Shown here piece by piece: positions 44,667-54,183 of a DNA stretch of 64,000 bases; position 1 is the first letter of the stretch; each line of letters starts with the position of its first letter. The notes beneath the pieces are model-generated. The model worked only from the letters and a program-made list of their open reading frames with translations. It did no database searches and had not been told where the DNA came from. Location of the stretch: the NCBI RefSeq assembly GCF_965118895.1, contig NZ_CBCPJJ010000001.1:248001-312000 (forward strand). Reading direction: 5' to 3'. Source of the stretch: Rahnella inusitata_A. GTDB taxonomy: Bacteria > Pseudomonadota > Gammaproteobacteria > Enterobacterales > Enterobacteriaceae. The position numbers and the translations under genes were made by a program.

Positions 44667-45331
44667 TTTCTATTTCTCCAGGTCAGTAATCCCAGCAGCG
44701 AAAACAGCACCGGCATACCGGCGGGAACGAACGGCACCGCCGCTACCGAAATCAGCGCACCGGTCGACGCGGGGATGAGTGTCCGGCGATTTTTCAGTGC
44801 CGGGAATATCAGCGCCAGCAGAATGGCGGGGAAAACCGCATCCAGCCCGATAGCCTTAATATCAGGAATAAATTGCCCGATAAATGCGCCCGCGATAACA
44901 CTGACCGGCCAGAACAGCGCGATACCTGCGCCGCACAGCCAGTACGCCGTTTTGCGCTTTTCATGCGTCGGCTGGGAAATCCCGAACACCACGCTTTCGT
45001 CATTCATGATATGGCAGCCGAGCCAGCTAAGGTGCTTATGGCCGACCAGATCTTTGACCGCAATACCAAACGGCAAATGTCGCGCATTCACCAGCAATCC
45101 GGCCGCCGCGGCGGCGAACGGGCTGCCGCCTCCACCGACAATGGCGATAAACAAAAACTCCGAGGCACCGGCGAGTACCAGCAAAGAGAGTGTGAGAGGC
45201 ACCCATAGCGGGAAGCCGCCGGCAACCGCCAGAGAACCATAAGAAATACCGACCAGACCGTCGGCCAGACAGACCAGAAAGATGGCTTTCACCACATCAT
45301 TTCCGAGCGGAGAAAAGAGTCGCTGACGCAT
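44663..45331 (-). CDS. azlC: Branched-chain amino-acid export subunit, AzlC/YgaZ family
   Basis: This 222-residue inner-membrane protein has AzlC family motifs: VCLADGLVGISYGSLAVAGG, LAGASEFLFIAIVGGGGSP and LLVNARHLPFGIAV, then helices ending TWRNRK. Paired with the small AzlD it forms an amino-acid exporter. It is divergent from an XRE-cupin regulator gene across 98 bases that carry palindromic AACGAACGA-type repeats, so regulation by that protein is likely. Confidence 0.9.
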   Translation of the reverse strand: MRQRLFSPLGNDVVKAIFLVCLADGLVGISYGSLAVAGGFPLWVPLTLSLLVLAGASEFLFIAIVGGGGSPFAAAAAGLLVNARHLPFGIAVKDLVGHKHLSWLGCHIMNDESVVFGISQPTHEKRKTAYWLCGAGIALFWPVSVIAGAFIGQFIPDIKAIGLDAVFPAILLALIFPALKNRRTLIPASTGALISVAAVPFVPAGMPVLFSLLGLLTWRNRK

Positions 45332-45344
45332 AATTTAATCCCAT

Positions 45345-45409
45345 AACGAACGAATAATCATTATAATGAACGTATCTGGGTCGTTCTTCAAGTCGAACGA
45401 TCGTTCGTT
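45345..45409. promoter_or_regulatory. Palindromic operator-like repeats between azlC and the XRE-cupin gene
   Basis: A perfect 14-base palindrome CGAACGATCGTTCG lies at 45394-45407. Further copies of the half-site occur as AACGAACGA (45345-45353), TGAACG (45367-45372) and TCGTTC (45381-45386). They fill the divergent promoter and are good candidates for binding by the adjacent XRE-cupin regulator. Confidence 0.55.
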
Positions 45410-45429
45410 ATAGATAAAAAGGGACTGCA

Positions 45430-45978
45430 ATGTCACAACCTATCAGCGTTATTTCAAAAGGTCTGGTGCGCGAACGTCAGCGGACCGGACTGTCACTGGC
45501 GGAAGTTGCCCGTCGGGCAGGGATAGCGAAATCCACGCTGTCGCAGCTGGAGGCGGGTAACGGCAACCCGAGTTTAGAAACGCTATGGGCCCTGTGCGTC
45601 GCGCTGGATATTCCTTTCGCACGCCTGATGGAGCCTGAGCAAAATAAAATGCAGGTGATCCGCCGTGGCGAGGGCCCAACGGTGGTCGCAGAGCTGGCGG
45701 ATTACAAAGCGGTGCTGCTCGCCACCTGCCCGCCGGGCGCACGTCGGGACATTTATCTGCTGACTACCCAGCCGGGCGCTGACCGCGTCTCCAGCCCTCA
45801 TCCCCAGGGTTCGGTCGAGCACATCATTATCACGCAGGGCCGCGCGCTGGTCGGTCTGGTGGAATCGCCGGTTGAGCTAAACGCCGGTGACTATATTTCC
45901 TATCCGGCAGACGTGGAACATATCTTCCGCGCGCTGGAACCGGACACCATGGCGGTACTGGTGTCGGAGCAGAGCTGA
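45430..45978 (+). CDS. XRE-family regulator with C-terminal cupin domain
   Basis: This 182-residue protein has an N-terminal helix-turn-helix (LSLAEVARRAGIAKSTLSQL, residues about 19-45) and a C-terminal cupin (HPQGSVEHIIITQGRALVGL and AGDYISYPADVEHIFRAL) that would sense a small ligand. Such XRE-cupin proteins often sit beside AzlCD-type exporters, as here (divergent). The stop codon lies just before the convergent end of the acyltransferase gene, with no bases between. Confidence 0.88.
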   Translation: MSQPISVISKGLVRERQRTGLSLAEVARRAGIAKSTLSQLEAGNGNPSLETLWALCVALDIPFARLMEPEQNKMQVIRRGEGPTVVAELADYKAVLLATCPPGARRDIYLLTTQPGADRVSSPHPQGSVEHIIITQGRALVGLVESPVELNAGDYISYPADVEHIFRALEPDTMAVLVSEQS

Positions 45979-46953
45979 TCAAAACGTAATCAGTCTTCTG
46001 GTCACTTTGTTTTTTAGCAGCAGCGTGGAAGATGCCACAGAAAGCAAAAACGTTAGCAGGATGACAAAGAGTTTGGCGGTCAGGGAATGGATCGGGATCC
46101 ACTCGATCAGCAGGTTGAAAAAGCTGTAGTGGAGGATATAAACGCCGGTCATGGTTTTACCTAGCGCGCCAACCATTTCGCCAACCGGCCTTTTTATGGC
46201 GTCCGCTTTCACACCGTTGGCCGCGATAATGATCAGCACCACCAGCAGGTATACCTGCGAACCGGTCAGAATGAAGCTGTTTTGCTCGACCTTGAAGAGT
46301 GAAAAGAAAAAATGCTTTTCGTACATCCAGGTAAAAATATACACAAAGGGAATGGCAATCGCGGCAGCAACCGCCACTCGCGGGCGGCCATACAGCCGTG
46401 AAATCTTGTGGTCGAAGAGCAACTGGCCGGTGAGATAGTAAAGGATCCACGTCCAGATGCGGAACTGCGCAGGGATGGAGAAGACCTGATTTTGCGGATG
46501 ATAGAGCGCCAGCAGGTCGTAGGCGAAGGAGAAAATCAGTAACGCGCCAGTCACGCAGGCCAGTATGCAGGTGCGCTTTGCCAGCCATTCCACCACCGGA
46601 TGAAAGGTATAGATAACAACCAGCGAGAAGATAAACCACGGCTGGATCAGATACCCTTTCTGATAGGGTTCCCACAGGTAATAGACGGTGAACCAGAAAA
46701 TAAAGAGGGTTAAAATTGCGCGAATTTTTCTCATCTGCCACTCCGAGGTGTTTTCCTCTGAGCAGGAACCCGCGTCCATATAACCGTTGACGACGAAAAA
46801 CAGCGGCGTCGCAATGGTCGAGATGAAGGTCAGAAAAGCCAGAATCGTGTCGTAGTTATAGTTGTAATCGTCATACGTGTTGTACACGGTGAAAAAAGTC
46901 ACGGCAGTCAGGCAGCCGAGGGTTTTAATAATATTGAGTCCCGTGGTGTTCAT
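45979..46953 (-). CDS. Acyltransferase-3-like membrane protein without the usual catalytic residues
   Basis: This 324-residue protein has about ten membrane helices in the layout of the acyltransferase 3 (OafA/WecH) family, including ISTIATPLFFVVNGYM after helix 2 and MTGVYILHYSFFNLLIEWIP near the end. The first helix of family members normally contains an arginine and, eleven residues later, a histidine needed for acyl transfer. Here the matching region is IIKTLGCLTAVTFFTVYN, without either. It may therefore be an inactive relative or use other residues. It is the third gene of the MFP-RND unit and its start overlaps the pump stop by one base, so it is co-produced with the pump. Confidence 0.75.
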   Translation of the reverse strand: MNTTGLNIIKTLGCLTAVTFFTVYNTYDDYNYNYDTILAFLTFISTIATPLFFVVNGYMDAGSCSEENTSEWQMRKIRAILTLFIFWFTVYYLWEPYQKGYLIQPWFIFSLVVIYTFHPVVEWLAKRTCILACVTGALLIFSFAYDLLALYHPQNQVFSIPAQFRIWTWILYYLTGQLLFDHKISRLYGRPRVAVAAAIAIPFVYIFTWMYEKHFFFSLFKVEQNSFILTGSQVYLLVVLIIIAANGVKADAIKRPVGEMVGALGKTMTGVYILHYSFFNLLIEWIPIHSLTAKLFVILLTFLLSVASSTLLLKNKVTRRLITF

Positions 46954-49900
46954 TATTTGCTGCGTTTTCCTTCACGATGAAAACAGTTGTAAATCACAGG
47001 CAGAACCAGAAGCGTCAGCACTGTGGCAAAGCCCAGTCCGAACATGATAACAACGGCCATACTTTGGAAAAATACATCAAGTAACAACGGCGCGAGACCC
47101 AGCACGGTAGTAAAGGCGGTCAGCAGGATAGGGCGCAGACGCGATGTCGCCGCATACACGATGGCTTCTGCCTGACTTTTTACCTTTTTCTGCTGATTGA
47201 TTTCTTCGACCAGCACGATCCCATTGCGGATCAGCATCCCGCTCAGGCTGAGCAGGCCAATCAGCGCCATAAATCCAAACGGAATACCGGTCAGCAGGAA
47301 ACCCAGGGTGACGCCGATCAGTGCCAGAGGAACGGTCAGCCAGATGGCGATGGCATTTTTTACCGAGCTGAACATCAGCACGGTGATGATGAACATCATC
47401 AGGAAGCCGATCGGCAGCGTGGTGAATAATCCCTGTTGCGCCTCGGCGGAATTCTCCGCGTCACCTCCCCACTCAATGCTGTAGCCGTGCGGCAGTTGCA
47501 GTGCTTCCACTTTCGGTTTGATGCGCGCCAGCATATCGCCGGAGGTTTCACCGGTGGCCGCGTCCGGGTCGGTCTGTACGGTGAGCATACGCATACGGTC
47601 ACGGCGCATGATGAGCGGATCTTCCCATTCGACGCGGAACTCGCTCACCACGTTGCTCAGCGGAATAAATTGCTGACGCGTCTGGCTCCAGACCATAATG
47701 TTCGCCATATGATCCACGTCCAGCCGTTCGTCAGCCGGCGGTCGTAAGACTACGGGCATCAGCGTCGAGCCGTCACGGTAAATCCCCACTGTGCTGCCGC
47801 TGAAATTCATCTGCAACGCACTGTCGACTTCTCTCCTGTCGACGCCCAGCTCGCGGCCAAGGTAGGGCGAGAAGGTCGGACGGACCATTTTGCTGCGCTC
47901 CTGCCAGTCGTTGCGCACGCCGTCGGCAGTGCCGTCATCGAGGATAATCTGATCCACCTGACTGGCGATATGGCGCAAAGTATCCGGATCCGGCCCTTTG
48001 ATCCGCACCTCGATCGCGCTGTCGCCTGAGGGACCAAACATAATGCGTTTGAGCCGCGCATTCACTTCGGGGAAGTTTTGGTGGATATTCTGCTCGGTGC
48101 GTTGGACAAGCCCGGCGATTTTGCGCTGATCGTCCATCCGCACCATGATTTGGGCATAGTTGGAATACTGGCGCTGGCCGTTGTAGGTCAGAATAAACCG
48201 CATCCCGCCCTGACCGATGGTGGTCACGGTATTTTCGACGCCTTCCTGTTCGTTGATATTTTTTTCGATTTCTCTGGCGACTTTTGCGGTGTAATTAATG
48301 TCGGTGCCGTAAGGCAGCCAGAGATCGACGAAGAAAATCGGCGTATTCGAAGAAGGGAAGAAGTTTTGCCGCACGAAGCTGAACCCCCAGACCGAGGCGA
48401 CCAGCAGCGTTGCCAGCACGGTAAGGGTGAGCGTCTGACGGGTCAACAGCGCATTGAGCATGCGGCGGTAGACGCGAAATATCCAGCCGCCGTAAGGGTC
48501 AGCCTGCTCATCCGGTTTCCTCTCCGCCAGCGGCATATTGGCAAACGCCCATTTCACCAGCACCGGCGTCAGTGTCAGCGCCGTCACCCAGCTAAGCATC
48601 AGTGAAATCAACAGCACCTGGAACAGTGATTTACAGTATTCGCCGGTCGAATCCTGTGAGAGACCGATGGGCGCAAACGCCAGAATGGCGATGACCGTCG
48701 CGCCAAGCAGCGGCAGGGCAGAGCGTTTGATGATATGCGAAATGGCGTTCATCAACGGATTGCCTTGCTGACGGGAAATCAGCACGCCTTCCACCACCAC
48801 AATCGCATTATCCACCAGCATACTGAGCGCGATAATCAGTGCGCCCAGCGAAATACGCTGAAGCTCAATGCCGGACAAATACATGATAAGCAATGTACCG
48901 AGCACGTTCAGCGCGAGAGAAACCGCAATAATAATACCGCTGCGCAGCCCCATGAAGATAAGCAGAGTACCGACCACAATCGCCAGCGCCATCAGGAAAT
49001 TAATGATAAATCCGTCGACGGATTTTTTAACTTCGGCGGCCTGATCGTAGAATACTTTAAGCTCGATTCCGGCGGGTTTCTCAGCCTGCAGATCCTGCAT
49101 TTTGGCTTTGATGGCGTGACCGATATTCATCACATTGACGCCGGGAATATAAGAAACGCCGAGGGTCAGCGCGTTACGTCCATTGGCGTGATAAATATTA
49201 CCCGGATGATCGGTGACACCCTGAGAAATGACGGCAATATCCCGCAGATAAATACTGTGCGTCGAGCCCGCCGGGCTTATCAGCACATCATTAAGCTCAT
49301 CAATGTTTTGAAATCCGCCGGTGGGATGCAGGCGGATCGACTCACTGCCGACGGTCATGCTGCCTGCATCAGAGACGACATTTTGCCGGTTGAGCACATC
49401 CGCCAGCCGCGCCAGCGTGACGCTGTACGCCGCCATTTGTGCGCGGGAAATTTCGATCGTCACCTGCTCAGGAATGATGCCGCCAATCGCGACTTTGCCG
49501 ACGCCGGGTACCAGCACCAGTTCCCTGCGCAGTTGTTCAGCGTATTTACGCAACTCAGGATTAGTAAAACTGTCGCCATAAATCGAGAAAAAATAGCCGT
49601 ACACGTCGCCGAAATCATCGTTAACAAACGGCGGGCTGACGCCGGGCGGAAACTGCAACGTGGCGTCGTTGACCCGGCGACGCAGCTCATCCCAGATCTG
49701 CGGCAGCTCAGAAGAGTGATAGCGGGAATCGATATTGACGGTGATTTGCGATAAGCCGACGGCGGAAATCGAGGTGATATTATCGACGTAAGGCAACCGT
49801 TGCAGGGCGTTCTCCAGCGGTAGTGTGACTTCTTCTTCCACCTGCTGCGACGACGCGCCGGGATATTGCACCGAAACGACGGCGGTTTTGATAGTAAACG

Positions 49901-50015
49901 CCGGATCTTCCAGCCGCCCGATGTTGAATAACGCGATCAGCCCGCCCACGCCGAGCAGAAGGATCACCAGCCACACCCGCGTCGGGTTATTGATAAAACT
50001 GTCGTTGATCCCCAT
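46953..50015 (-). CDS. RND-family efflux pump inner-membrane subunit
   Basis: This 1020-residue protein has the RND layout: 12 helices and two large periplasmic loops (about residues 35-330 and 550-860). Family blocks are VSVQYPGASSQQVEEEVTLP, the fourth helix ALSMLVDNAIVVVEGV, and FGFMALIGLLSLSGMLIRNG in the second half. Many AcrB-type drug pumps have two adjacent aspartates in helix 4; here it reads Asp402-Asn, as in a distinct branch of HAE-type pumps. It works with the adaptor encoded immediately upstream; no outer-membrane channel gene is present, so a TolC-like protein elsewhere would be used. Substrates are unknown. Confidence 0.92.
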   Translation of the reverse strand: MGINDSFINNPTRVWLVILLLGVGGLIALFNIGRLEDPAFTIKTAVVSVQYPGASSQQVEEEVTLPLENALQRLPYVDNITSISAVGLSQITVNIDSRYHSSELPQIWDELRRRVNDATLQFPPGVSPPFVNDDFGDVYGYFFSIYGDSFTNPELRKYAEQLRRELVLVPGVGKVAIGGIIPEQVTIEISRAQMAAYSVTLARLADVLNRQNVVSDAGSMTVGSESIRLHPTGGFQNIDELNDVLISPAGSTHSIYLRDIAVISQGVTDHPGNIYHANGRNALTLGVSYIPGVNVMNIGHAIKAKMQDLQAEKPAGIELKVFYDQAAEVKKSVDGFIINFLMALAIVVGTLLIFMGLRSGIIIAVSLALNVLGTLLIMYLSGIELQRISLGALIIALSMLVDNAIVVVEGVLISRQQGNPLMNAISHIIKRSALPLLGATVIAILAFAPIGLSQDSTGEYCKSLFQVLLISLMLSWVTALTLTPVLVKWAFANMPLAERKPDEQADPYGGWIFRVYRRMLNALLTRQTLTLTVLATLLVASVWGFSFVRQNFFPSSNTPIFFVDLWLPYGTDINYTAKVAREIEKNINEQEGVENTVTTIGQGGMRFILTYNGQRQYSNYAQIMVRMDDQRKIAGLVQRTEQNIHQNFPEVNARLKRIMFGPSGDSAIEVRIKGPDPDTLRHIASQVDQIILDDGTADGVRNDWQERSKMVRPTFSPYLGRELGVDRREVDSALQMNFSGSTVGIYRDGSTLMPVVLRPPADERLDVDHMANIMVWSQTRQQFIPLSNVVSEFRVEWEDPLIMRRDRMRMLTVQTDPDAATGETSGDMLARIKPKVEALQLPHGYSIEWGGDAENSAEAQQGLFTTLPIGFLMMFIITVLMFSSVKNAIAIWLTVPLALIGVTLGFLLTGIPFGFMALIGLLSLSGMLIRNGIVLVEEINQQKKVKSQAEAIVYAATSRLRPILLTAFTTVLGLAPLLLDVFFQSMAVVIMFGLGFATVLTLLVLPVIYNCFHREGKRSK

Positions 50016-51100
50016 TACAGACCCCGTTCCCGCGTCCAGATGCGCACCGGCTGTTGTGCGTGTAACTCACCCACGCCGGCCGCCACCACCCGTTCTCCTT
50101 TCTCCAGTCCGGTGGTGATTTCAATCCCCCGCGACGTCAGTTCCCCCACTGTCACCTTTCTGTCCTCAACGTGCAGTTTGTCGCCATCTCCGGCGATCAC
50201 CCAGACATGTGCTTCGTTGCGCTGCTGGCTGTCCGGGTTGAAGACCGCTTCCACCGGGATCACCAGCATATTATCAGACGTTGCGGTCGCGAGGTTAGCC
50301 GGATTGATCGTCACCGTGCCGCTGAGCCCCGCCACTGCCGGGAAATTTTCAGGACGCGGCATGGTCAGCGTAACCTGCCACGTTAAGGTATTGGCTTCGC
50401 TGCTGGCGGTATGTTCTTTATAGCTGGCGGTAAATTCACGTCCGGGCAGGGTATTGATACGAACCAGAGGGCGATACTGCGCGTTACGGATATCCAGACT
50501 GGTGAACAGGTTTTCCGGCACGCTGAAGATAACGTCCAGCACATCTGAACGGCTGAGCATGGCAACCGGCTGTCCGGCGGCGATGACCTGATGATTACGC
50601 ACGTTCAGTCTGGCGACAACGCCGCTGAACGGCGCGATAAGATTCAAATCATTGAGTTCTTCCTGAGCAATTTTTAAGGCGGCGACGGCAGAATCGCGGC
50701 TGGCTTTATGCACTTCCAGCTCAGCCTGTGAGACCACGTGTCGCCGGGCAAGGGTTTGGTAACGCTCGAACTGGCGCTGCGCCAGCTTTGAAGCACTGCG
50801 GCGATCGTTAAGCCGCTGACGGGCGTCATTGTTGGAAAGGCGGGCGAGGACTTGCCCCTGTTTGACCGCCTGCCCTTCGCGCACGTCTAAGGCATCGAGC
50901 TGACCTGCGCGTTTGAAGGCAATTTCCGTATTATCACCCGCCAGGATCCGCGCCGGAAAAACCCGCGTACTGGCAAGGCTTACCGCGTCTGCCGTGGCAA
51001 CTTTAACCTGACGCGGTAATACCGGCGCTTCAGGGGTTTTCTGGTCGCAGGCGCTTATCAGCAACGCAATGACCAGCGAGAGAGAAAAACGAATTTTCAA
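50015..51100 (-). CDS. RND efflux periplasmic adaptor lipoprotein (membrane fusion protein)
   Basis: A 361-residue adaptor linking the RND pump to an outer-membrane channel. The N-terminus is a lipoprotein signal with lipobox ALLISAC. Then come the biotinyl-lipoyl half (GQLDALDVREGQAVKQGQVL), a short alpha-hairpin (RRSASKLAQRQFERYQTLAR to ALKIAQEELNDL), the second half (LIAPFSGVVARLNVRNHQVI) and the beta-barrel and membrane-proximal parts. I placed the start at the TTG at 51100 because AGGGGA lies six bases before it; an ATG at 51115 is possible but has a poor site. The stop overlaps the pump start by one base. Confidence 0.88.
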   Translation of the reverse strand: MKIRFSLSLVIALLISACDQKTPEAPVLPRQVKVATADAVSLASTRVFPARILAGDNTEIAFKRAGQLDALDVREGQAVKQGQVLARLSNNDARQRLNDRRSASKLAQRQFERYQTLARRHVVSQAELEVHKASRDSAVAALKIAQEELNDLNLIAPFSGVVARLNVRNHQVIAAGQPVAMLSRSDVLDVIFSVPENLFTSLDIRNAQYRPLVRINTLPGREFTASYKEHTASSEANTLTWQVTLTMPRPENFPAVAGLSGTVTINPANLATATSDNMLVIPVEAVFNPDSQQRNEAHVWVIAGDGDKLHVEDRKVTVGELTSRGIEITTGLEKGERVVAAGVGELHAQQPVRIWTRERGL

Positions 51101-51382
51101 TATACTTCCCCTCATTGAACAACCCGTGAAAATAATAAATACAAACAGAATGTGCAGGGTTTTTTCTGTCACCCGGCTGCTTATTTCATTCTGTCTGTGT
51201 TTCATTAAGGTGTGAGTGAGTTATTGTTTTTGTTTGCTTATTTGATTTTCCGTTCCGCTTATTAACACTATTTAACACGGTATATTATAGTTTATACAGC
51301 TTTACGCATCTTGCCAGAAACCTGCACGATAATTCGTTCGTTATTCTCTTTATTCGTGAACCATTTCAGGGGTCAAAGAATT

Positions 51383-54097
51383 ATGGATAATACAACGCCA
51401 CGCTCTGTGGAACCGACATCATCGGATAAACTTTGGTATCAGCTAAGCGTAGAAGAAAGCCTCGCAGGGCTGCAGTCCGGTCTCTCCGGGCTCACCGCAG
51501 AGGAAGCCCGGAATAAACTCAGGCAACATGGCCCGAATGTTTTACCGCAAAAAGAAGGTAAGTCTTTATTTATTAAGTTTATCTCTCACTTTAAAGATAT
51601 TCTCATTTATATATTACTGGCTGCCGCCGTTGTCACCGGGATTATGGGGCACTGGGTGGATACGCTGGTCATATTAGCCGTGGCGGTTATTAATGCACTG
51701 ATAGGGTTTATTCAGGAAAATAATGCTGAGAAATCATTGAAGAGCATTCAGAATATGCTGTCCAGTGAGGCACTGGTATTACGTAACGGACAACACGTTA
51801 CCGTAGGGACGGATGAAATCGTACCGGGGGATATTATTCTGTTGCGGCCAGGGGACAAAATCCCCGCCGATTTACGCCTGATCGACGTGCATAATCTTCG
51901 TGTTGAAGAAGCCATTCTGACCGGTGAATCCACCGTTGTCTCGAAAAAAACTGACCCGCTGGAAGGTGAGAAATCCATTGGCGATCGTAAGAACCTCGCC
52001 TACTCAGGCACTACCGTAAGTTCCGGGACGGCCAGCGGCGTGGTGTTCGCCACCGGCGGCCATACGGAACTCGGGCATATTAACGAGATGCTCTCATCGA
52101 TTGAAGACAACAAAACGCCGCTGCTGGTGCAGATCGACAAACTGGGGAAATCTATCTTCGTCATTATTTTGTTCATGATGGCGGCGCTGCTGATCTTCGG
52201 TTATTTGCTGCGGGATATTCCATTCGGCGAGCTTCTGCTTTCGGTCATCAGCCTGGCGGTGGCGGCGGTGCCGGAAGGGTTACCGGCGATTATTTCGATC
52301 ATTCTGTCGCTGGGTGTTCAGGCGATGGCGCGATCTAAAGCCATCATCCGTAAGCTTCCGACCGTCGAAACGCTGGGCGCGATGTCGGTCATTTGCTCAG
52401 ATAAAACCGGCACGCTGACCATGAACGAGATGACCGTCAAAGCGGTCATTCTGGCGGATAATGTCTGGACGGTGGAGGGCAGCAGCTACGAACCGACGGG
52501 GAGTTTCACCGTCGCGGGGCAGGTGAGCCCGCAACCGGCGGATTCTTCGCCGCTACTGACGCAGTTCCTGCGCACGGTGGATATCTGTAATGACAGCACG
52601 CTGTCGCAGGATGCGCAGGGGCACTGGAAAATCACCGGCGGACCGACTGAAGGCGCGCTCAAAGTGCTGGCCGCCAAGGCGCGTCTGCCTGAAGTTTCGC
52701 ATCAGGTGAGCAGCAAAATCCCGTTTGATTCGCTCTATAAATACATGGCGATTGCCTGCGAGAAAAACGGTCAGTCGCAGGTCTTGCTGACCGGTGCGCC
52801 GGACGTGTTGCTTAAACTGTGTCAGTTCCAGCAAACGCCGGAAGGGGCGCAACCGCTGGATCTGGCTTACTGGGAATCGGCGATCACACAGTACGCCAGC
52901 GAAGGGCTGCGCATGGTTGCGGCGGCGTGGAAACCGGTCGATCAGCCGGTGGCCTTACTTGATCACCCGGAGTTGCATCAGGGCATGGTGCTGATAGGCA
53001 TTGCGGGCATGATGGATCCGCCGCGGCCTGAAGCGATTGTCGCGATTGGTGAATGCCAGCAGGCGGGGATCCGCGTCAAAATGATCACCGGCGATCATCA
53101 GGAAACCGCGATGGCGATTGGTAAGATGTTGGGGATCGGCAACAGCGAAAACTCCATCACCGGCTACGAGCTCGAGCATATGGATGATGCACAGCTCAGA
53201 ACGGCCGCCGTGCAGTTCGACATCTTTGCCCGCACCAGCCCTGAACATAAACTCCGGCTGGTTAAAGCGTTGCAGGAGACCGGTGAAATTGTCGGCATGA
53301 CCGGTGACGGCGTGAACGATGCGCCTGCGCTGAAACAGGCTAACGTCGGGATCGCAATGGGGATCAAAGGCACGGAGGTGACGAAAGAATCTGCTGATAT
53401 GATCCTGGTGGATGATAACTTCGCGACCATCGCCAATGCGGTCAGGGAAGGGCGCCGGGTTTACGATAACCTGAAGAAAACCATCCTGTTTATTATGCCG
53501 ACTAACCTTGCTCAGGGGCTGCTGATAATTATCGCTATCCTGATGGGTAACCTTCTGCCGCTCACGCCGGTGCAAATCTTATGGATGAACATGGCAACCT
53601 CCGCAACGCTCTCCTTCGGGCTGGCGTTTGAGAAAGCCGAAAGCCGCGTAATGCGTCGTCCGCCACGTAATGTCAGTGCGCATGTGATGGATAAATACGC
53701 CATCTGGCGCGTAGCGTTCGTTGGCTTACTGATTTCTGTCAGCGCCTTTATGCTGGAAGCCTGGCTGCAACCGCGTGGCTATGAACCGGAATTTATCCGC
53801 ACCGTGCTGTTACAGACGCTGGTGACCGCGCAATGGGTTTACATGATCAACTGTCGCGATTCGGATAAATTTTCTCTCAGCCGGGGGCTGCTGCAAAACA
53901 AAGGCATCTGGATTGTCACCGTCGTGCTGTTCACCCTGCAGGCCATCATCATTTACGTCCCGCTGATGAATACGCTGTTCGGCACGCGTCCGCTGCCGTT
54001 CATTTATTGGATAATCGGATTGCTGATAGGCGTGGCGCTGTTCGTGATTGTCGAGATAGAGAAGGTGCTGACCCGAGGATGGCGCAAAGCGGGATGA
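51383..54097 (+). CDS. P-type cation-transporting ATPase (P2-like)
   Basis: This 904-residue inner-membrane pump has an N-terminal cation ATPase domain (VEESLAGLQSGLSGLTAEEA), actuator motif LTGES (179-183), the helix-4 motif VPEGLP (296-301), the phosphorylation site DKTGT (Asp340), KMITGDHQETA, MTGDGVNDAPAL and a C-terminal block of six helices. It resembles bacterial calcium-type pumps. In helix 6, where SERCA has N-x2-TD, this protein reads WMNMATSAT, lacking the acidic ligand, so the ion is uncertain. The ATG at 51383 has AGGGG ahead; upstream codons look non-coding. It is divergent from the MFP-RND operon. Confidence 0.87.
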   Translation: MDNTTPRSVEPTSSDKLWYQLSVEESLAGLQSGLSGLTAEEARNKLRQHGPNVLPQKEGKSLFIKFISHFKDILIYILLAAAVVTGIMGHWVDTLVILAVAVINALIGFIQENNAEKSLKSIQNMLSSEALVLRNGQHVTVGTDEIVPGDIILLRPGDKIPADLRLIDVHNLRVEEAILTGESTVVSKKTDPLEGEKSIGDRKNLAYSGTTVSSGTASGVVFATGGHTELGHINEMLSSIEDNKTPLLVQIDKLGKSIFVIILFMMAALLIFGYLLRDIPFGELLLSVISLAVAAVPEGLPAIISIILSLGVQAMARSKAIIRKLPTVETLGAMSVICSDKTGTLTMNEMTVKAVILADNVWTVEGSSYEPTGSFTVAGQVSPQPADSSPLLTQFLRTVDICNDSTLSQDAQGHWKITGGPTEGALKVLAAKARLPEVSHQVSSKIPFDSLYKYMAIACEKNGQSQVLLTGAPDVLLKLCQFQQTPEGAQPLDLAYWESAITQYASEGLRMVAAAWKPVDQPVALLDHPELHQGMVLIGIAGMMDPPRPEAIVAIGECQQAGIRVKMITGDHQETAMAIGKMLGIGNSENSITGYELEHMDDAQLRTAAVQFDIFARTSPEHKLRLVKALQETGEIVGMTGDGVNDAPALKQANVGIAMGIKGTEVTKESADMILVDDNFATIANAVREGRRVYDNLKKTILFIMPTNLAQGLLIIIAILMGNLLPLTPVQILWMNMATSATLSFGLAFEKAESRVMRRPPRNVSAHVMDKYAIWRVAFVGLLISVSAFMLEAWLQPRGYEPEFIRTVLLQTLVTAQWVYMINCRDSDKFSLSRGLLQNKGIWIVTVVLFTLQAIIIYVPLMNTLFGTRPLPFIYWIIGLLIGVALFVIVEIEKVLTRGWRKAG

Positions 54098-54115
54098 TGT
54101 AATTGTGGCGAATCA

Positions 54116-54181
54116 GTACCCACAGATAGCAAAAAACCAGCCGTTAGGCTGGTTTCTTTAAATATGGTGCCCGGACTCGGA
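54116..54181. repeat. Direct repeat, distal copy: tRNA-Phe 3' tail plus terminator
   Basis: This 66-base copy matches 54276-54340 except for one base change and one extra base. It includes the last 17 bases of tRNA-Phe (54165-54181, minus strand) and the same trailer hairpin. It is not a functional tRNA. Confidence 0.85.
54129..54156. terminator. Hairpin terminator after the P-type ATPase gene (distal repeat copy)
   Basis: AAACCAGCC / GGCTGGTTT with a GTTA loop forms a 9-bp stem. The T run is best on the minus strand (GGTTTTTTGC), and it may also end ATPase transcripts on the plus strand. Confidence 0.75.
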
Positions 54182-54183
54182 CT

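Noticed and set aside
48735..49754. A long open frame (about 339 codons) antisense to the RND pump gene
   Set aside because: It is low-complexity in His, Asn and Arg, has no motif, and is fully explained by the pump gene on the other strand.
54165..54181. A second tRNA-Phe gene
   Set aside because: Only the last 17 bases of the tRNA are present; sequence before them does not form the D or anticodon arms.
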